The notes under the pieces are model-generated. The model was not told where the DNA came from. It saw only the letters and a program-made list of their open reading frames with translations, and searched no databases. DNA of 64,000 bases. It comes from Plectosphaerella cucumerina. Taxonomy: Eukaryota; Ascomycota; Sordariomycetes; Glomerellales; Plectosphaerellaceae. A program made the position numbers and the translations under genes. Positions 53,398 through 64,000 of this stretch are shown in pieces. Each line of letters starts with the position of its first letter. The first letter of the stretch is position 1. The stretch is from contig JAGPXD010000007.1 of the NCBI GenBank assembly GCA_020746995.1, positions 2,170,001-2,234,000 of the forward strand, read 5' to 3'.

Positions 53398-56300
53398 ATG
53401 GGTATTCCCGCAGCCTTCCGTTGGCTGTCAAGCAAGTACCCGAAGATCATCTCTCCGGTCATCGAAGGACAACCCATCACCCTGGACGATGGATCGGTTA
53501 TCCCCGTCGACACGACTGGGCCGAATCCCAATGGGGAGGAGTTCGACAACCTCTACCTAGACATGAACGGTATCGTGCACCCATGCACCCATCCAGACGA
53601 TCGACCAGCACCCACGGATGAGGAGGAGATGATGCTGGAGGTTTTCCGGTATACCGACAGGGTTGTAAACATGGTGCGGCCGAGGAAGCTTCTGATGATC
53701 GCAGTTGGTAAGCAACGCACCACATACCCTGACCACTGTCGTGCACGAACTAATCTGTGGCTTGGACAGATGGTGTTGCTCCTCGTGCCAAGATGAACCA
53801 GCAGCGATCCCGACGATTCAGATCCGCGCAAGAAGCCCAGGAGAAGGAAGCCGACAAGCAGGAACACCTGAAACTGCTGAAGCAGCAGAATGGTGGTGTA
53901 CTGCCGCAGGAAACACTCGAGGCGGCTGCGAAGAAGGTCTTTGACTCAAATTCGATCACCCCGGGAACTCCTTTCATGGACATTCTGGCAGCAAGCCTGC
54001 GGTACTGGTGTGCCTATAAGCTGAACACAGACCCCGCCTGGGCCAAGATGAAGATCATCATCTCCGATGCTACTGTCCCTGGTGAGGGCGAGCACAAGAT
54101 CATGTCGTTCGTTCGATCGCAGCGCACAGCTCCAGATTACGACCCGAACACTCGCCATGTCATCTATGGTCTAGATGCCGATCTGATCATGCTTGGCCTC
54201 GCCACCCACGAACCTCACTTCCGGGTTCTTCGCGAGGATGTATTCTTCCAGGACGCAAAGGCGAGGATGTGCAAGATTTGTGGTCAGAAGGGCCACGACG
54301 AGCGAGCCTGCAGGGGCGATGCCAAGGAGAAAGAAGGCGAGTTTGACGAACAGAGCAAGGAAACTACCCTGAAGCCATTCATCTGGCTTCATGTGGCGGT
54401 CCTTCGGGAGTACCTGGCTGTCGAGCTTCATGTCCCGGGCCTCCCCTTCCGCTTCGACCTGGAGCGAGCCATTGATGACTGGGTATTCATGTGCTGTTTC
54501 GTTGGCAACGACTTCCTACCTCATCTCCCTGCCCTTGAGATTCGCGAAAACGGCATCAATACCCTGATGGCTATTTGGCGGGAGAATCTGCCTCTCATGG
54601 GCGGATATGTCACCAAGGACGGACACGTCGACCTGGAAAGGGCACAGCGCATCCTGGCCGGTCTTGCGAAGCAAGAAGATGACATCTTCAAGCGCAGAAA
54701 GGAGCAGGAGGATCGCCGGGAGGCCAATGCCAAACGAAGAAAGCTCCAAGACGAACGCAACGGACGACGCGGCAACAAGGACCACCACAGCGGCGGCTAT
54801 CGAAAAGCGCCCCTTGACAGTGCCTCCACCGGCCTGCAGCTTTTCCCGGTTGCTGACGGTGTCACGCACGACATGATCACGGGCCGGTCCTCCAACTCCA
54901 ACGCAAATGTTGCGAACAAAAGCGCAGCCAGTATCATTCGAAGCCAGCTCCAGGGCCTCGGGTCTGACGCAAAGGCTCCTGTCGAGCCCGCTGTTGAGGC
55001 CACCACAGAAGCACCCGACGCTGCCACCCAGTCTACGCTCGGCAAGCGGAAGGCGGACGTTATTGATCAGCCGCCGACGCCATCCGACGCAGAGGCCTCG
55101 GGCACCGCATCTGTCGCCGAAGAGGCTGCCATCGATCATGTCAGACTCTGGGAGGACGGATATGCCGATCGGTATTATGAGCAGAAGTTCCATGTCGACC
55201 GCAAAGACATCGGCTTCCGACACCGGGTCGCGCACGCCTACGTGGAAGGACTCGCCTGGGTCCTGCTGTACTACTACCAAGGATGCCCGTCGTGGGAGTG
55301 GTTTTATCCTTATCACTATGCGCCCTTTGCGGCGGACTTTGTCGACATGGGCAAGATGGAGATCAACTTCGAAAAGGGCCGCATCGCCAAGCCATTCGAG
55401 CAGTTGATGAGCGTGCTTCCTGCGGCATCACGCCATGCTCTGCCCGAGGTTTTCCACGATCTCATGCTGAACGAGGACAGCGAAGTCATTGACTTCTATC
55501 CGGAAGAGTTCGAGATCGACCTCAATGGGAAGAAGTTTGCCTGGCAGGGCGTGGCCCTACTCCCCTTCATTGAGATGTCACGACTTTTGGCGGCCGTGGA
55601 GAGCAAGTACCCGCTGTTGAGCCCAGAGGACGCGGCTCGGAATGCGGTCGGGCACGACGTCCTCCTCTTCTCAGACGCTCATCACAACCTGTACGACGAG
55701 ATCAGCACTCACTTCTACTCCAAGAAGAAGCAAGGTTCAGGCGCCCTGAAACTCAGCCCATTGACCAGCGATGGCCTCGCAGGCAAGGTTGAGCCGGTTC
55801 CAGATTATCTCCCGCACGCCGCACTGGCGTATCCCTCTGAGCGCCAGGCCATGCCCAGCCTGGACTATGACCGCTCCCTCCGGTACGACTGCACTGCAAC
55901 CCTAGCTTCAAGGACTCTCGCTGACCATTCATACAGTGTCCGCTACACAATGCCCAGTAGCTCCCATCTCCACAAGTCCATGTTGCTCCGCGGTGTGAAG
56001 CCGCCACCTGCTGCACTCAACAACGGAGACATTGAGAACCTGAAGAACCATAACTCTCGAGGTGGTCGCGGCGGCTGGGGCGGTGGTCCTTCAGGACGCG
56101 GTGGTGACCGCGGTCGTGGCCGTGGAGGTCGCGGTTACAATCACGGACATCACGGCGGTGACCGTCATCACGGCTCGCGTGATGGATATGGCCAACAACC
56201 CGCTCCCGGATGGCAGCCTCCTCCCCCTGGACACCCAGGCTTTGGTATTGGCATGCCTCCACCTCCCCCCTCTGGTGCACAATTCGGCAACGGAAGACCT

Positions 56301-56465
56301 TGGCATCCTGCGCAGGGTGGCCAAGCGCCACCGGGCGTCCCGCATATCCGGCAGGATCCTTCCCATGGGCACTATGAAAGGGACCACCGATCGCGTGGCA
56401 ATCATCGTGGAGGAGGCCGGTTTGGCAATCACAGAGGCTCAGGGGACAGGCAGTACCGCAACTGA
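53398..56465 (+). CDS. RAT1: Nuclear 5'-3' exoribonuclease Rat1/Xrn2
   Basis: Nuclear exonuclease for rRNA/snoRNA trimming and torpedo termination of Pol II. Exons 53398-53707 and 53770-56465, 1,001 residues. The start MGIPAAFRWLSSKYPKIISP is typical. Catalytic acids lie in LYLDMNGIVHPC, SDATVPGEGEHKIMSFVRSQ and YGLDADLIMLGLATHE. A CCHC zinc knuckle, CKICGQKGHDERAC (~residue 265), is the Xrn2/Rat1-specific mark that Xrn1 lacks. The second conserved region includes EGLAWVLLYYYQGCPSWEWF and HYAPFAADF. The C-terminal ~150 residues are RGG/GRG-rich and Pro-rich, a likely RNA-binding tail. It is divergent from USO1 across the solo LTR/MITE interval. Confidence 0.95.
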
Positions 56466-57113
56466 GTTTTCTGGAGAATCGCATGCAGCATGGTTGATAG
56501 CTGGGGGAAAGAAAATCTTGCAACACAGGCAAGTTGACGAGATTTCGAATTAAATGTAACAACACGTATCCAAACATCCGTTGACTGCGTGCCTGCCTGA
56601 AACGTCGCCCTTTTCTCTCAACTGAGCACAGTGTAATTTGTTCGCCTCCCCAAACGCCATCTCGCATCAGGAGGCCGAAAGCACAGTGTAATTGAGTGAG
56701 GTGTCGTCGGTCGGCCTGCCAAACCTACCTACAGTAGGTAGGAAGGCACCTGGGTAGGTAGGTACCCGAGCTACCCCACCTCTCCCACCTCCAAAACACC
56801 ATGCCGCACTGGCACTGCACCAGGAGCAGTTTGGACAAGCTGGGTATCGCCAGCACGCCCATATCCTTTACACATGCTGATCGATGGCCGGTCACTTCGA
56901 GCATCACATTTCAACCTACCTGCTTCAGAACGGCATTGCCCTCCCTGAAAGATACGACCGACCAATGTGCCCACCGCAGCCACGACACACTCTCCGACAG
57001 CCGAGTTCGACGCGAATCAGCATCCGATCCAAGCCCCCTTCGTGCCAGCCAAGGGACTACACAATCTAGCGACATGCGAACTGTGAGGTCTGACTAGACC
57101 GTGGATTGCAGCA
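56466..57113. other. Intergenic region RAT1-RasGAP with a CCTACCTAC palindrome
   Basis: 648 bases, no gene. At 56724-56742 CCTACCTACAGTAGGTAGG is a perfect 19-bp palindrome, followed by a second GGTAGGTAGGTACC run at 56753-56766. A repeat family or structured leader element is possible; the function is unknown. Confidence 0.5.
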
Positions 57114-60100
57114 ATGAATAGCGACATTGGGCTCGTTGGCTGCCTCGTTGACAGGATCGCCACTAGGGTAGGCACAATCCCATGGATCCCGCCTCGGAAC
57201 ACGGCTGACCTGCAACACAACAGCTGCCACATCGAACGGGCACCCTGGGAAGGGAGCTATGTCGCGACGACATAGTTGTCAGCACAAGATCCACGCTGGT
57301 CAACATCGGGACCACCAACATCAGCCCTGTGCTCGAGTCGCTCGTCACCCTATTAGAGGACCTCGGCCGTGGTTACAAGGGTCTCTCGTCGCATCCCACG
57401 CACGTCGTGTTGTCCGAGCTGTACGTCCTAGGTCTTGCAGCCGACTGTTGTACTGCACATTGGGATCTTGTCGCCGCGACTGATGAAACGCGCACCGCGC
57501 CTGCGGCGCGCGGCCGCAAACCGTTGCTTGACCGTACTCCTGCGCCACTGGATGATGCTCTCGTCGCTCGGACATTTGATGTTCTGAAGCGCCTGATGGA
57601 GCCAGTTTCTGAAGGGTTCATCCTACCCGCGCACACGATCCTTGCGTCTACCCATCTGCGGCATACACCCACCAGCTTCACGAGCACGCCTTCCACCGTA
57701 ATCGAAACCATCGTGCCGGGGCCTGATGATCCTCGCGAGCACCCCGCTCTCATCGAGGTCCATGTCAAGGTCATTGTGGAGCTCCTCACCGCATCATCGT
57801 GGGAGCGTTCCTTTGAGTACTTCAAGGGTAACATTCACGCAGTCAGGACTTTGCATTCCGCACAGCATGGAAATGGACAACCCGCAGCAATATCTGAGGA
57901 TGACAGGTCGGCTCTGGTCGCACTGCGGCTCTTGTCGTATTTCTGGGTTGATGGTCGAAAACTTGGGCTGGTCGTCCAAGAGATCTGCTCCAGCTTCCTT
58001 CACTTCCGCCGGCCTTTCCAGAACACCATTGCAGCGGTACTCCCAGTCCTCATCACTTCGTGGTTGAACCGACACCCAAATGAGTTTGTGCAGCACCACA
58101 CACAGCACAGACGCCTCGATGGTGGTGCGGATACCCTTTTCGACATGGCCCACGCCCTCGGCGACAACGGGAGGAAGCGAGGGGGTCTTCTTGCTCTGCA
58201 AACCACTTTGCTGTTCCTCCTGCCTGACGTTTTCGAAGTCGCAAGTAACCTGCGTGACGCCAAAAGTAATAGCATAGTGAAGAAGACTGCATTTCTGGAG
58301 GGCCTGAGAAAGGCTTTGAGGAACAGGAATGAGCAGGCTGCGTATTGCCTCGTGTCTTTGCTCCACGCCTGTCGACACTTCAACGTGGAAGATGACGCGG
58401 CTTTTGTCAGCTTTGCCCTCGACATCCAGGACGAGGTCACCGATGCGATGTTTCGCCGTTCTCCCTCGCAGACCGAGGCTTCGGCTCTGGAAGAGGACCT
58501 CCTGACAGCGGCGTTCGTGAGCCTGGCACAGCTCAACCCGGCAAACCCCCCTGAACACTTGCTTGAGGCCTGCCTCGCGTCGTCTGCTCCCAGGGCGTTC
58601 ATTTCTTCTATGATCCACGGTTGTGGCTACTTAGCCCGACAGCCAGATGCCAGGAAATACGATGCGCTCTTCTTGGTGGCAGCACCTTTCATGCTTGACC
58701 AGTTGCAGGTTCGTACCTTGAGCCCGACTTGCTGCACAGCGGGGACTGATTTCTTTAGATCATTGCCGATGCCTCGGATGGCACGAACAGAACAGACTTG
58801 GACGCAAATGATCCCAATACCACAAAGATGGCTAGCAGCATCATCGAGTATCTTGAGGCGTCACCCGACTTCTTGACAAAGGACGCGACCGGCAGTGCCC
58901 CGGCGGGCGATGACTTGCTGAACCGGGCCTTCCACATCTTCCTCTCTCTTGTGCTTTCCGAAAGCCCGGCAATAAGAACCATGGCAACATCTGTGGCTGG
59001 TCGGCTACTTGAAGATCCTGCTGTCCTCGGGGGTCTCAAATCACGCGGCAATCTTGGCTCGCTTGACCTGAGGATGGCATTCTGGAGACGCAGGTCAGTC
59101 TCCAACATGGATCGGGTGCTTCTGGGAGCAAGGGTACTGACTTTCAAAGCTGTCGCCTTCTCGTCGAGATGTGTGAGAGGGCATTGGTAGCAAACAGCCA
59201 CGCAGCGATGCAGACAATCCACGAGTACCTAGAGACTCGCGCTCTTCTCTTGAAATGCCTAGGGGTATGAGACACGTACCCTCACCTTTTCCCACAACCA
59301 ACTGACCGCAACGTTAGAAGCTGGCCGAACTGCCTCGTGAGGTTCCTGAACTTCCGACTGCCGTTACAAAGACCGAAACCACACTTCTGGTGGCCCTGTG
59401 CTCTCCAGACATCGAAACATGCCAGATGGTCACGGCATGCATTGGAATAGCCGTGGAAGTATACGCAGCCTCGGAAGCCACGCCAGAGGCAACGAAGGTT
59501 TTGGCACCGCTGGTTCGCAACAGCGACATATTCAGAGAGCTCGGCTCGCGTGCTTTCCGATTCACCGGCCTCGTGGCATTCCAGAAGCGTGTGCGCGGTC
59601 TGCTCAGACAGCTACAGTTTCCCACAGTCGGCATTCTAGCCGCGTGGGAGCATGCCTTCCAGCGGTGGATGTACTTGTCTCGCGAAGTGTCCACAGCCAC
59701 GATTGACTCGGTCAATGAGAAGACGCTGGTAGAGTGGCGTAACTTCTCTGGCTTCCTCGCCTCGCTTGGCGGCATCTGCGTTGCCAATCAGTCCATCATT
59801 CTCGAAGAGCCTGCTCTTGGGAGCCTGGGTTGGATTGACAGGCTGCCTGCGGAAAACTATGAGGAGCCGTCGCTGAATCGCTACCTCAGGCTCAGCATCC
59901 AGCTCATGGGGTGCGCCAACGTGCGTGTCAGGGAAGCCACGCGGGAGGTCCTCTCGGCGGACATCTCCCCATCCCTGTTCCAGTACCTGTTCAAGTCTCT
60001 AGAGACGGAGCTTGAGGTCCTCTTCACAGGGGCGCTCGCCTCGACTGATCAGGCTCAGGACATCGAAGTGCCCTTCGCGGAACAGGCCATTTCTCTCTTG

Positions 60101-63100
60101 AGGGCTCTCGTCGAACGGCTCGATGGTCCCGCTGATCTCGGCGCCGCTTCGTCCGTTCACTTGGGCGCCTTGACGCTCAATTTCGCGAAATTCATGGACA
60201 CCATACCAGATAATATTAGCACTCTGAAGGTCAAGATCAAGGTATGTCAACTGTGCGAGGCAGTCAACAAGCGGAAAGAGCATCTCAACCTGCGAGACGA
60301 CGTCCGCATCAGGAACCAACTGCTCGAATACATATTTGGCTGGATAGCGCGTCCTCGCTCTCCAGCCAAGGATGTTCCTGGCGGAGTCGGACGTGTGGAA
60401 GAATCGCTTCGGGTTCAGAAAGACCTCGATCGAGCATGTCTTCGTTCCTTGTCGGAACTCACGTTTCGGTTGCCCCTGCAGCCTGGAGAGGGCCAAACCG
60501 ACGCTGGCACGAGCGAGCTCAAGTCCCAGATGTTCCACACCTATTTCAACAGGTTTCTGTCGCTTCTCAACCACGATACAATGGAGTTTCCCCGGGGGGA
60601 ACACCCGTCCGCAGGAGCTGCCAGGGACGAAGCCACGTCGATCGCGGAACTGGCCATCACCATCCTCTCCAATCTGCTCAGCGCGAACATCGATGTTGGA
60701 CTCAAGCACTCGCTGAACATCGGTTACCACGACAATGTCGAAATCAGAACAGCATTCGTGCGAGTTCTCTGCAACATCCTCGTCCAAGGGACGGAGTTCA
60801 ACAATCTGACGGATCAGGCGGTCAGCGAGAAATACGATGAACTGCTCGAGGTTTGTACCGTTCCGCCTTTTGGCATGTTTCATACTCGCCATGAGCTTAC
60901 CTGCTTCTAGATATTGACCAAGGATATGACCCTCGTTGCGGCTATGAGCGCCATCTGCCCTAGCAATGAAGTCGACGAGCTGACAGTTGCCCTCCTCACC
61001 ATATTTGAGCGTCGTGGGTTGAGTTTTGATCTCCTGGAGGTCCTCATTAAACAGGAGATTGAGGAGACAGGTATGATGGGGATCCAACCGACAGTTCAAC
61101 ACGAAGTGGACGACTGTGGTTCTAACCAATGGAGCAGAAAACGAGTCGGAGATTCTCCGCAGAACATGCGTCGCGACGAAAACACTTTCCGTCTATGCGA
61201 AATGGAAGGGACAAGAGTACCTCAAAGACACCTTGCAAAAGGTCGTCGAGAGGTTGATGCTTACCTCCAAAGATCTGGGCCTTGAGCTTGACCCGGCGCG
61301 GGTTTCCTCCGCGGACGAACTTGAAAAGAATGCTTTGCAGCTACAAGTTGTGGCAAAAGTCTTCATCGACGACATCCGTGCCTCCTCTGTCAGTATACCA
61401 CCCGCATTTCGAAGGGTCTGTCACATCGTAAGCTTCGCCTTCCTACATTTCACCACATCCCAGCCTTGCTAATACTTCAAGATCTCAACTGCCGTTCTTC
61501 CCAAGTTTCCCGATGCCAAGTACACAGCTGTCGGGGCATTTGTCTTCCTACGCTTCTTTTGCCCGGCCATTGTGGCACCTGAGGTCGAGGGGCTCCTCGA
61601 CACAGCGCCATCAAGAGACCTGCGAAGAGGTCTTCTTCTCATCGCGAAGGTCATACAAAACCTTGCAAACAACGTCCTCTTCGGTGCGAAGGAGCCTTAC
61701 ATGTACCCGTTGAACAAATTTCTCACGCAGAACATTTACCACGTTACAACGTTTCTGCGAGAGATATCGGTATGTTTGCCCCTCGGGCCCCTGCTTCTTT
61801 CTTGAGAATTCCAATCGAAGCATTCTGACAAGGGGCATACACATTAGGTCCCTCCAGATGGCCCTGTTCCCAGCGTCAGTTCCGAGTCCTTCGACTTCGG
61901 CTCCTGTGTGGCGCTGCATCGGTTTTTGTATGATCACTGGGATCATGTCCGCCAAAAATTAGTGACCCAGGAGCGCCGAGACTTCGTTCGGTCGCCTGCT
62001 GATGTTTCGCGCGGGCGATCCCCGGTCCTGGAGCCCCTCCGTCATCTAATCACGAATCTTGGTCCTCCGCCCCTGGCAGTCACCTGGAATAGGCCTCTGC
62101 TCTCGATGAACTCCCCTCCTGCCTACTCGCGATTTCAGGACTTCATGCTACGCAATGCTTTCCGCAGCACCGAGTCTTTCATCACTGCACGTGCTGTCTA
62201 TGACGGTGGAGAGAGCAAGGTGAATTCCCTGCACTACTCATGTCGAATGTCAAGCTAATCTGCAACAAGGATGCTGTGTCTGTCGTCTGCATCATTTTGA
62301 GACATATCGATACTGAAAGTATTGACTATGACACCCTGCTTTTTTGCTATCTCAAGGTACGTGTCCAGTACTTGCGACTTCGAGAGAGGTTTACTGCGGT
62401 CTCGCTGGGTGGCTAGTCAGGGGATCGATTGTTAGCAATACGACTGTTCTAACATCAGATACAGATTGCCAGTCGGCTTTGGCACAAGCCCTTCGGGTTG
62501 TTGATCGACGCCACCTGTTACAGCGGTCAGAACGAGCCTCCCGATGAACTGTTCAAGAAGCTGGAAGTCTTGACTCCGGTTGAGCTACGCCGCCACCTGA
62601 CGCGAATCTACGTGTACAACATGAACAGCGCTTTCCGGTAAGGATTGCTGTCTTCCCAGCTAGCCATGGAATCGGGATCATGTCTAAGTTCGAGTAGCAA
62701 ATGTTTCCGCCGCATCCTCAAGGTCTCGGCCAAGACGGACAGCAGCATATTTCACCCCAAAAACGTGGACTACCATCTCATAGGCAGTCTGCAGGACCTC
62801 CAAGCGCATTTCCATCTAAGTCAACTCCATCTTCCCAAGGAAACCATCAGCGTCGTCACCGACACACGTTTTGTTTTCCAACCTGTGACTCGACTCTCCA
62901 AGACCAAGGGGAAGATCGAGGTGGTCATCAAAGTTGGCAGCCAATTCGTCCAGGTAACAACGACAAAGAAGCAGGACGTCTTCCCAGAATACAGGCTGAA
63001 CAGCACCGTCAACGACATATTCCGACTGGGCGAGGTTGACGAGGCCCCAACGTCGATTCAGACCGAAGACGACTCCGCTTTTGGGCTCCGGGCGGACAAT

Positions 63101-64000
63101 GGCAGGATCATCATGTACTTCACCAGCCCCAAAAAAGCCGATGTTCTGCAGTCCATCAGAGGCGCCAAGGCCAAGTATGGCAAGGACAACAGGCTTTTCA
63201 AGGCGTATGAGCGGCTGGTACGACCTCAGGATGTCCCTGGGACCCTGCTGAACCTGGCACTATCGAACCTGTCCAGCTCCGACTCCTCGCTGAGGCTCTC
63301 CTCCTACAACCTTCTGGGGGCACTTTGCAAGGCCTTCCGGTTTAGCGCAGCATCCAAGCTCGTTTGCATCATCGGTAATCGTTCTCATCCCATCCATTAC
63401 CTCACTTTTGCTGATTGCGGCGGTCAAAGACGTTTCAGTGCCCCTCAACCCTGCGAGCTTTATTGTCGGCATGAGCCAGGAACTGGCTCGAACAGAGCCG
63501 CAGTTGACATTCGACTTCCTCACCGAGTTCTTCGTCGGCTGGGATAGCTTCGCCGACGAGCAGAAGCCATTGAGTCTGGCATACATGGCTCCTTGGCTGT
63601 CAAACCTCCGCACCACCATCATTGCCAGCGATGTCGACGGCGACAAGGCAAAGGACAAGATTGCAACCTTGTTCCGGAAGCTCATAGACATCGCCATCAC
63701 GGATCACTTTCTTGCGCACACCCTCGAACACGACATATGGCCTTCGATCGCCAGCGATGAGCTCATCATCGAAATCTTCATGGAGGAACTCACCAAAGCC
63801 GCCATGGGCTTTGGCTTTGACGACGAACCACTTGAGTCGCTGGCATCGATAGTCGCAGGCGTCGGCACCATCAGTCTCCGGGCCAAAATCATTTCTCGAC
63901 TACGCAAGGCTCTCAATCGCACCTCCCTCCGCCCTACCAAGCATCTGCCAGACAATGCTGTCTGGGCCGAGATTTGCGTGCTGCTTCATTTCTGCCTGAC
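57114..64000 (+). CDS. Neurofibromin/IRA-type RasGAP, 3' end beyond window
   Basis: Negative regulator of Ras that stimulates GTP hydrolysis. Thirteen exons in view: 57114-57167, 57224-58708, 58759-59093, 59150-59264, 59318-60850, 60911-61070, 61138-61427, 61482-61769, 61848-62219, 62270-62356, 62465-62637, 62698-63374 and 63430 onward. All are in phase, giving ~2,046 residues so far. N terminus: LPHRTGTLGRELCRDDIVVS. The GAP domain is about residues 1180-1500, with NESEILRRTCVATKTLSVYA (arginine-finger loop), ALQLQVVAKVFIDDI and VFLRFFCPAIVAPEVEG. A Sec14/CRAL-TRIO part follows (YDTLLFCYLKIASRLWHKPF, LLIDATCYSGQNEPPDELFK, RHLTRIYVYNMNSAFRKCFR), then a PH-like region and helical repeats to the edge. 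This domain order is that of NF1 and Ira1/2, not of small RasGAPs. Confidence 0.93.

Noticed and set aside
26581..64000. Functional growth-signalling gene cluster (PDK1, MO25, IRA plus PBP1)
   Set aside because: They are interspersed with unrelated housekeeping genes on both strands; no shared promoter signal was seen. Proximity is most likely chance.
1..64000. Secondary-metabolite cluster, CRISPR array, plasmid or viral genes
   Set aside because: No PKS/NRPS/terpene, Cas, replication or capsid genes were read; the only transporter (OPT) has housekeeping neighbours.

Overview
The window looks like chromosomal DNA of a filamentous ascomycete, most likely a sordariomycete and possibly Hypocreales. 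The evidence is short (46-108 nt, mostly 50-65 nt) introns with CTNAC/CTGAC-like branch sites, GC-rich coding DNA, AT-rich non-coding islands with the look of repeat-induced point mutation (RIP), and fungus-specific proteins (Pbp1, Rpc82, Hym1/Mo25, Sfi1, Rav1, Uso1, Rat1, Ira-type RasGAP). I cannot name the species. Gene models below were built by reading frames on both strands and joining exons at GT-AG (twice GC-AG) introns. Each complete multi-exon model keeps phase throughout; family names rest on recognised motifs, not on a search.

Layout. 1-1.6 kb: 3' part of PBP1/ataxin-2 (minus), which has no visible LsM domain upstream. 2.3-3.2 kb: an AT-rich island and a 636-bp LTR-bounded element too small to code (TRIM-like) with a perfect 5-bp target duplication. 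3.5-9.7 kb: QCR2 (minus), RPC82 (plus) and a GGC1-type mitochondrial GTP/GDP carrier (plus). 10.5-16.2 kb: one intronless 1,901-residue coiled-coil protein. 16.4-19.9 kb: mitochondrial seryl-tRNA synthetase and an Arp10/Arp11-like dynactin subunit (both minus). 20-20.7 kb: a 386-bp TA-flanked MITE and an AT island. 20.9-23.3 kb: GEN1/Yen1-type Holliday junction resolvase. 23.9-24.9 kb: a protein of unknown function (minus). 26.6-33.0 kb: PDK1-type kinase, a SWI/SNF SWP73/BAF60 subunit, and MO25/HYM1 (minus). 34.7-42.5 kb: SFI1 and RAV1. 43.2-48.5 kb: an OPT-family transporter with a 9-nt exon, and PRMT3. 48.8-53 kb: USO1/p115 (minus), then a promoter-side region with an AT island, a candidate solo LTR and a small MITE. 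53.4-56.5 kb: RAT1/XRN2. 57.1 kb to the right edge: a neurofibromin/IRA-type RasGAP that runs off the window.

Most genes are single-copy housekeeping genes of unrelated pathways: respiration, Pol III, tRNA charging, dynein transport, DNA repair, chromatin, the spindle pole body, V-ATPase assembly, ER-Golgi tethering and RNA decay. Several act in growth signalling (PBP1, PDK1, MO25, IRA), but nothing shows that they are co-regulated as a cluster. I see no secondary-metabolite cluster, CRISPR array or rRNA, and no complete tRNA.

The most unusual signals are the apparently decapitated PBP1 beside a TRIM/RIP island, the TRIM itself, two MITEs and a solo LTR in promoter regions, two GC-AG introns, the OPT micro-exon, exon-encoded 29-residue repeats in USO1, and the repeat architecture of the 1,901-residue coiled-coil protein. 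I did not find a convincing wholly new multi-gene system.
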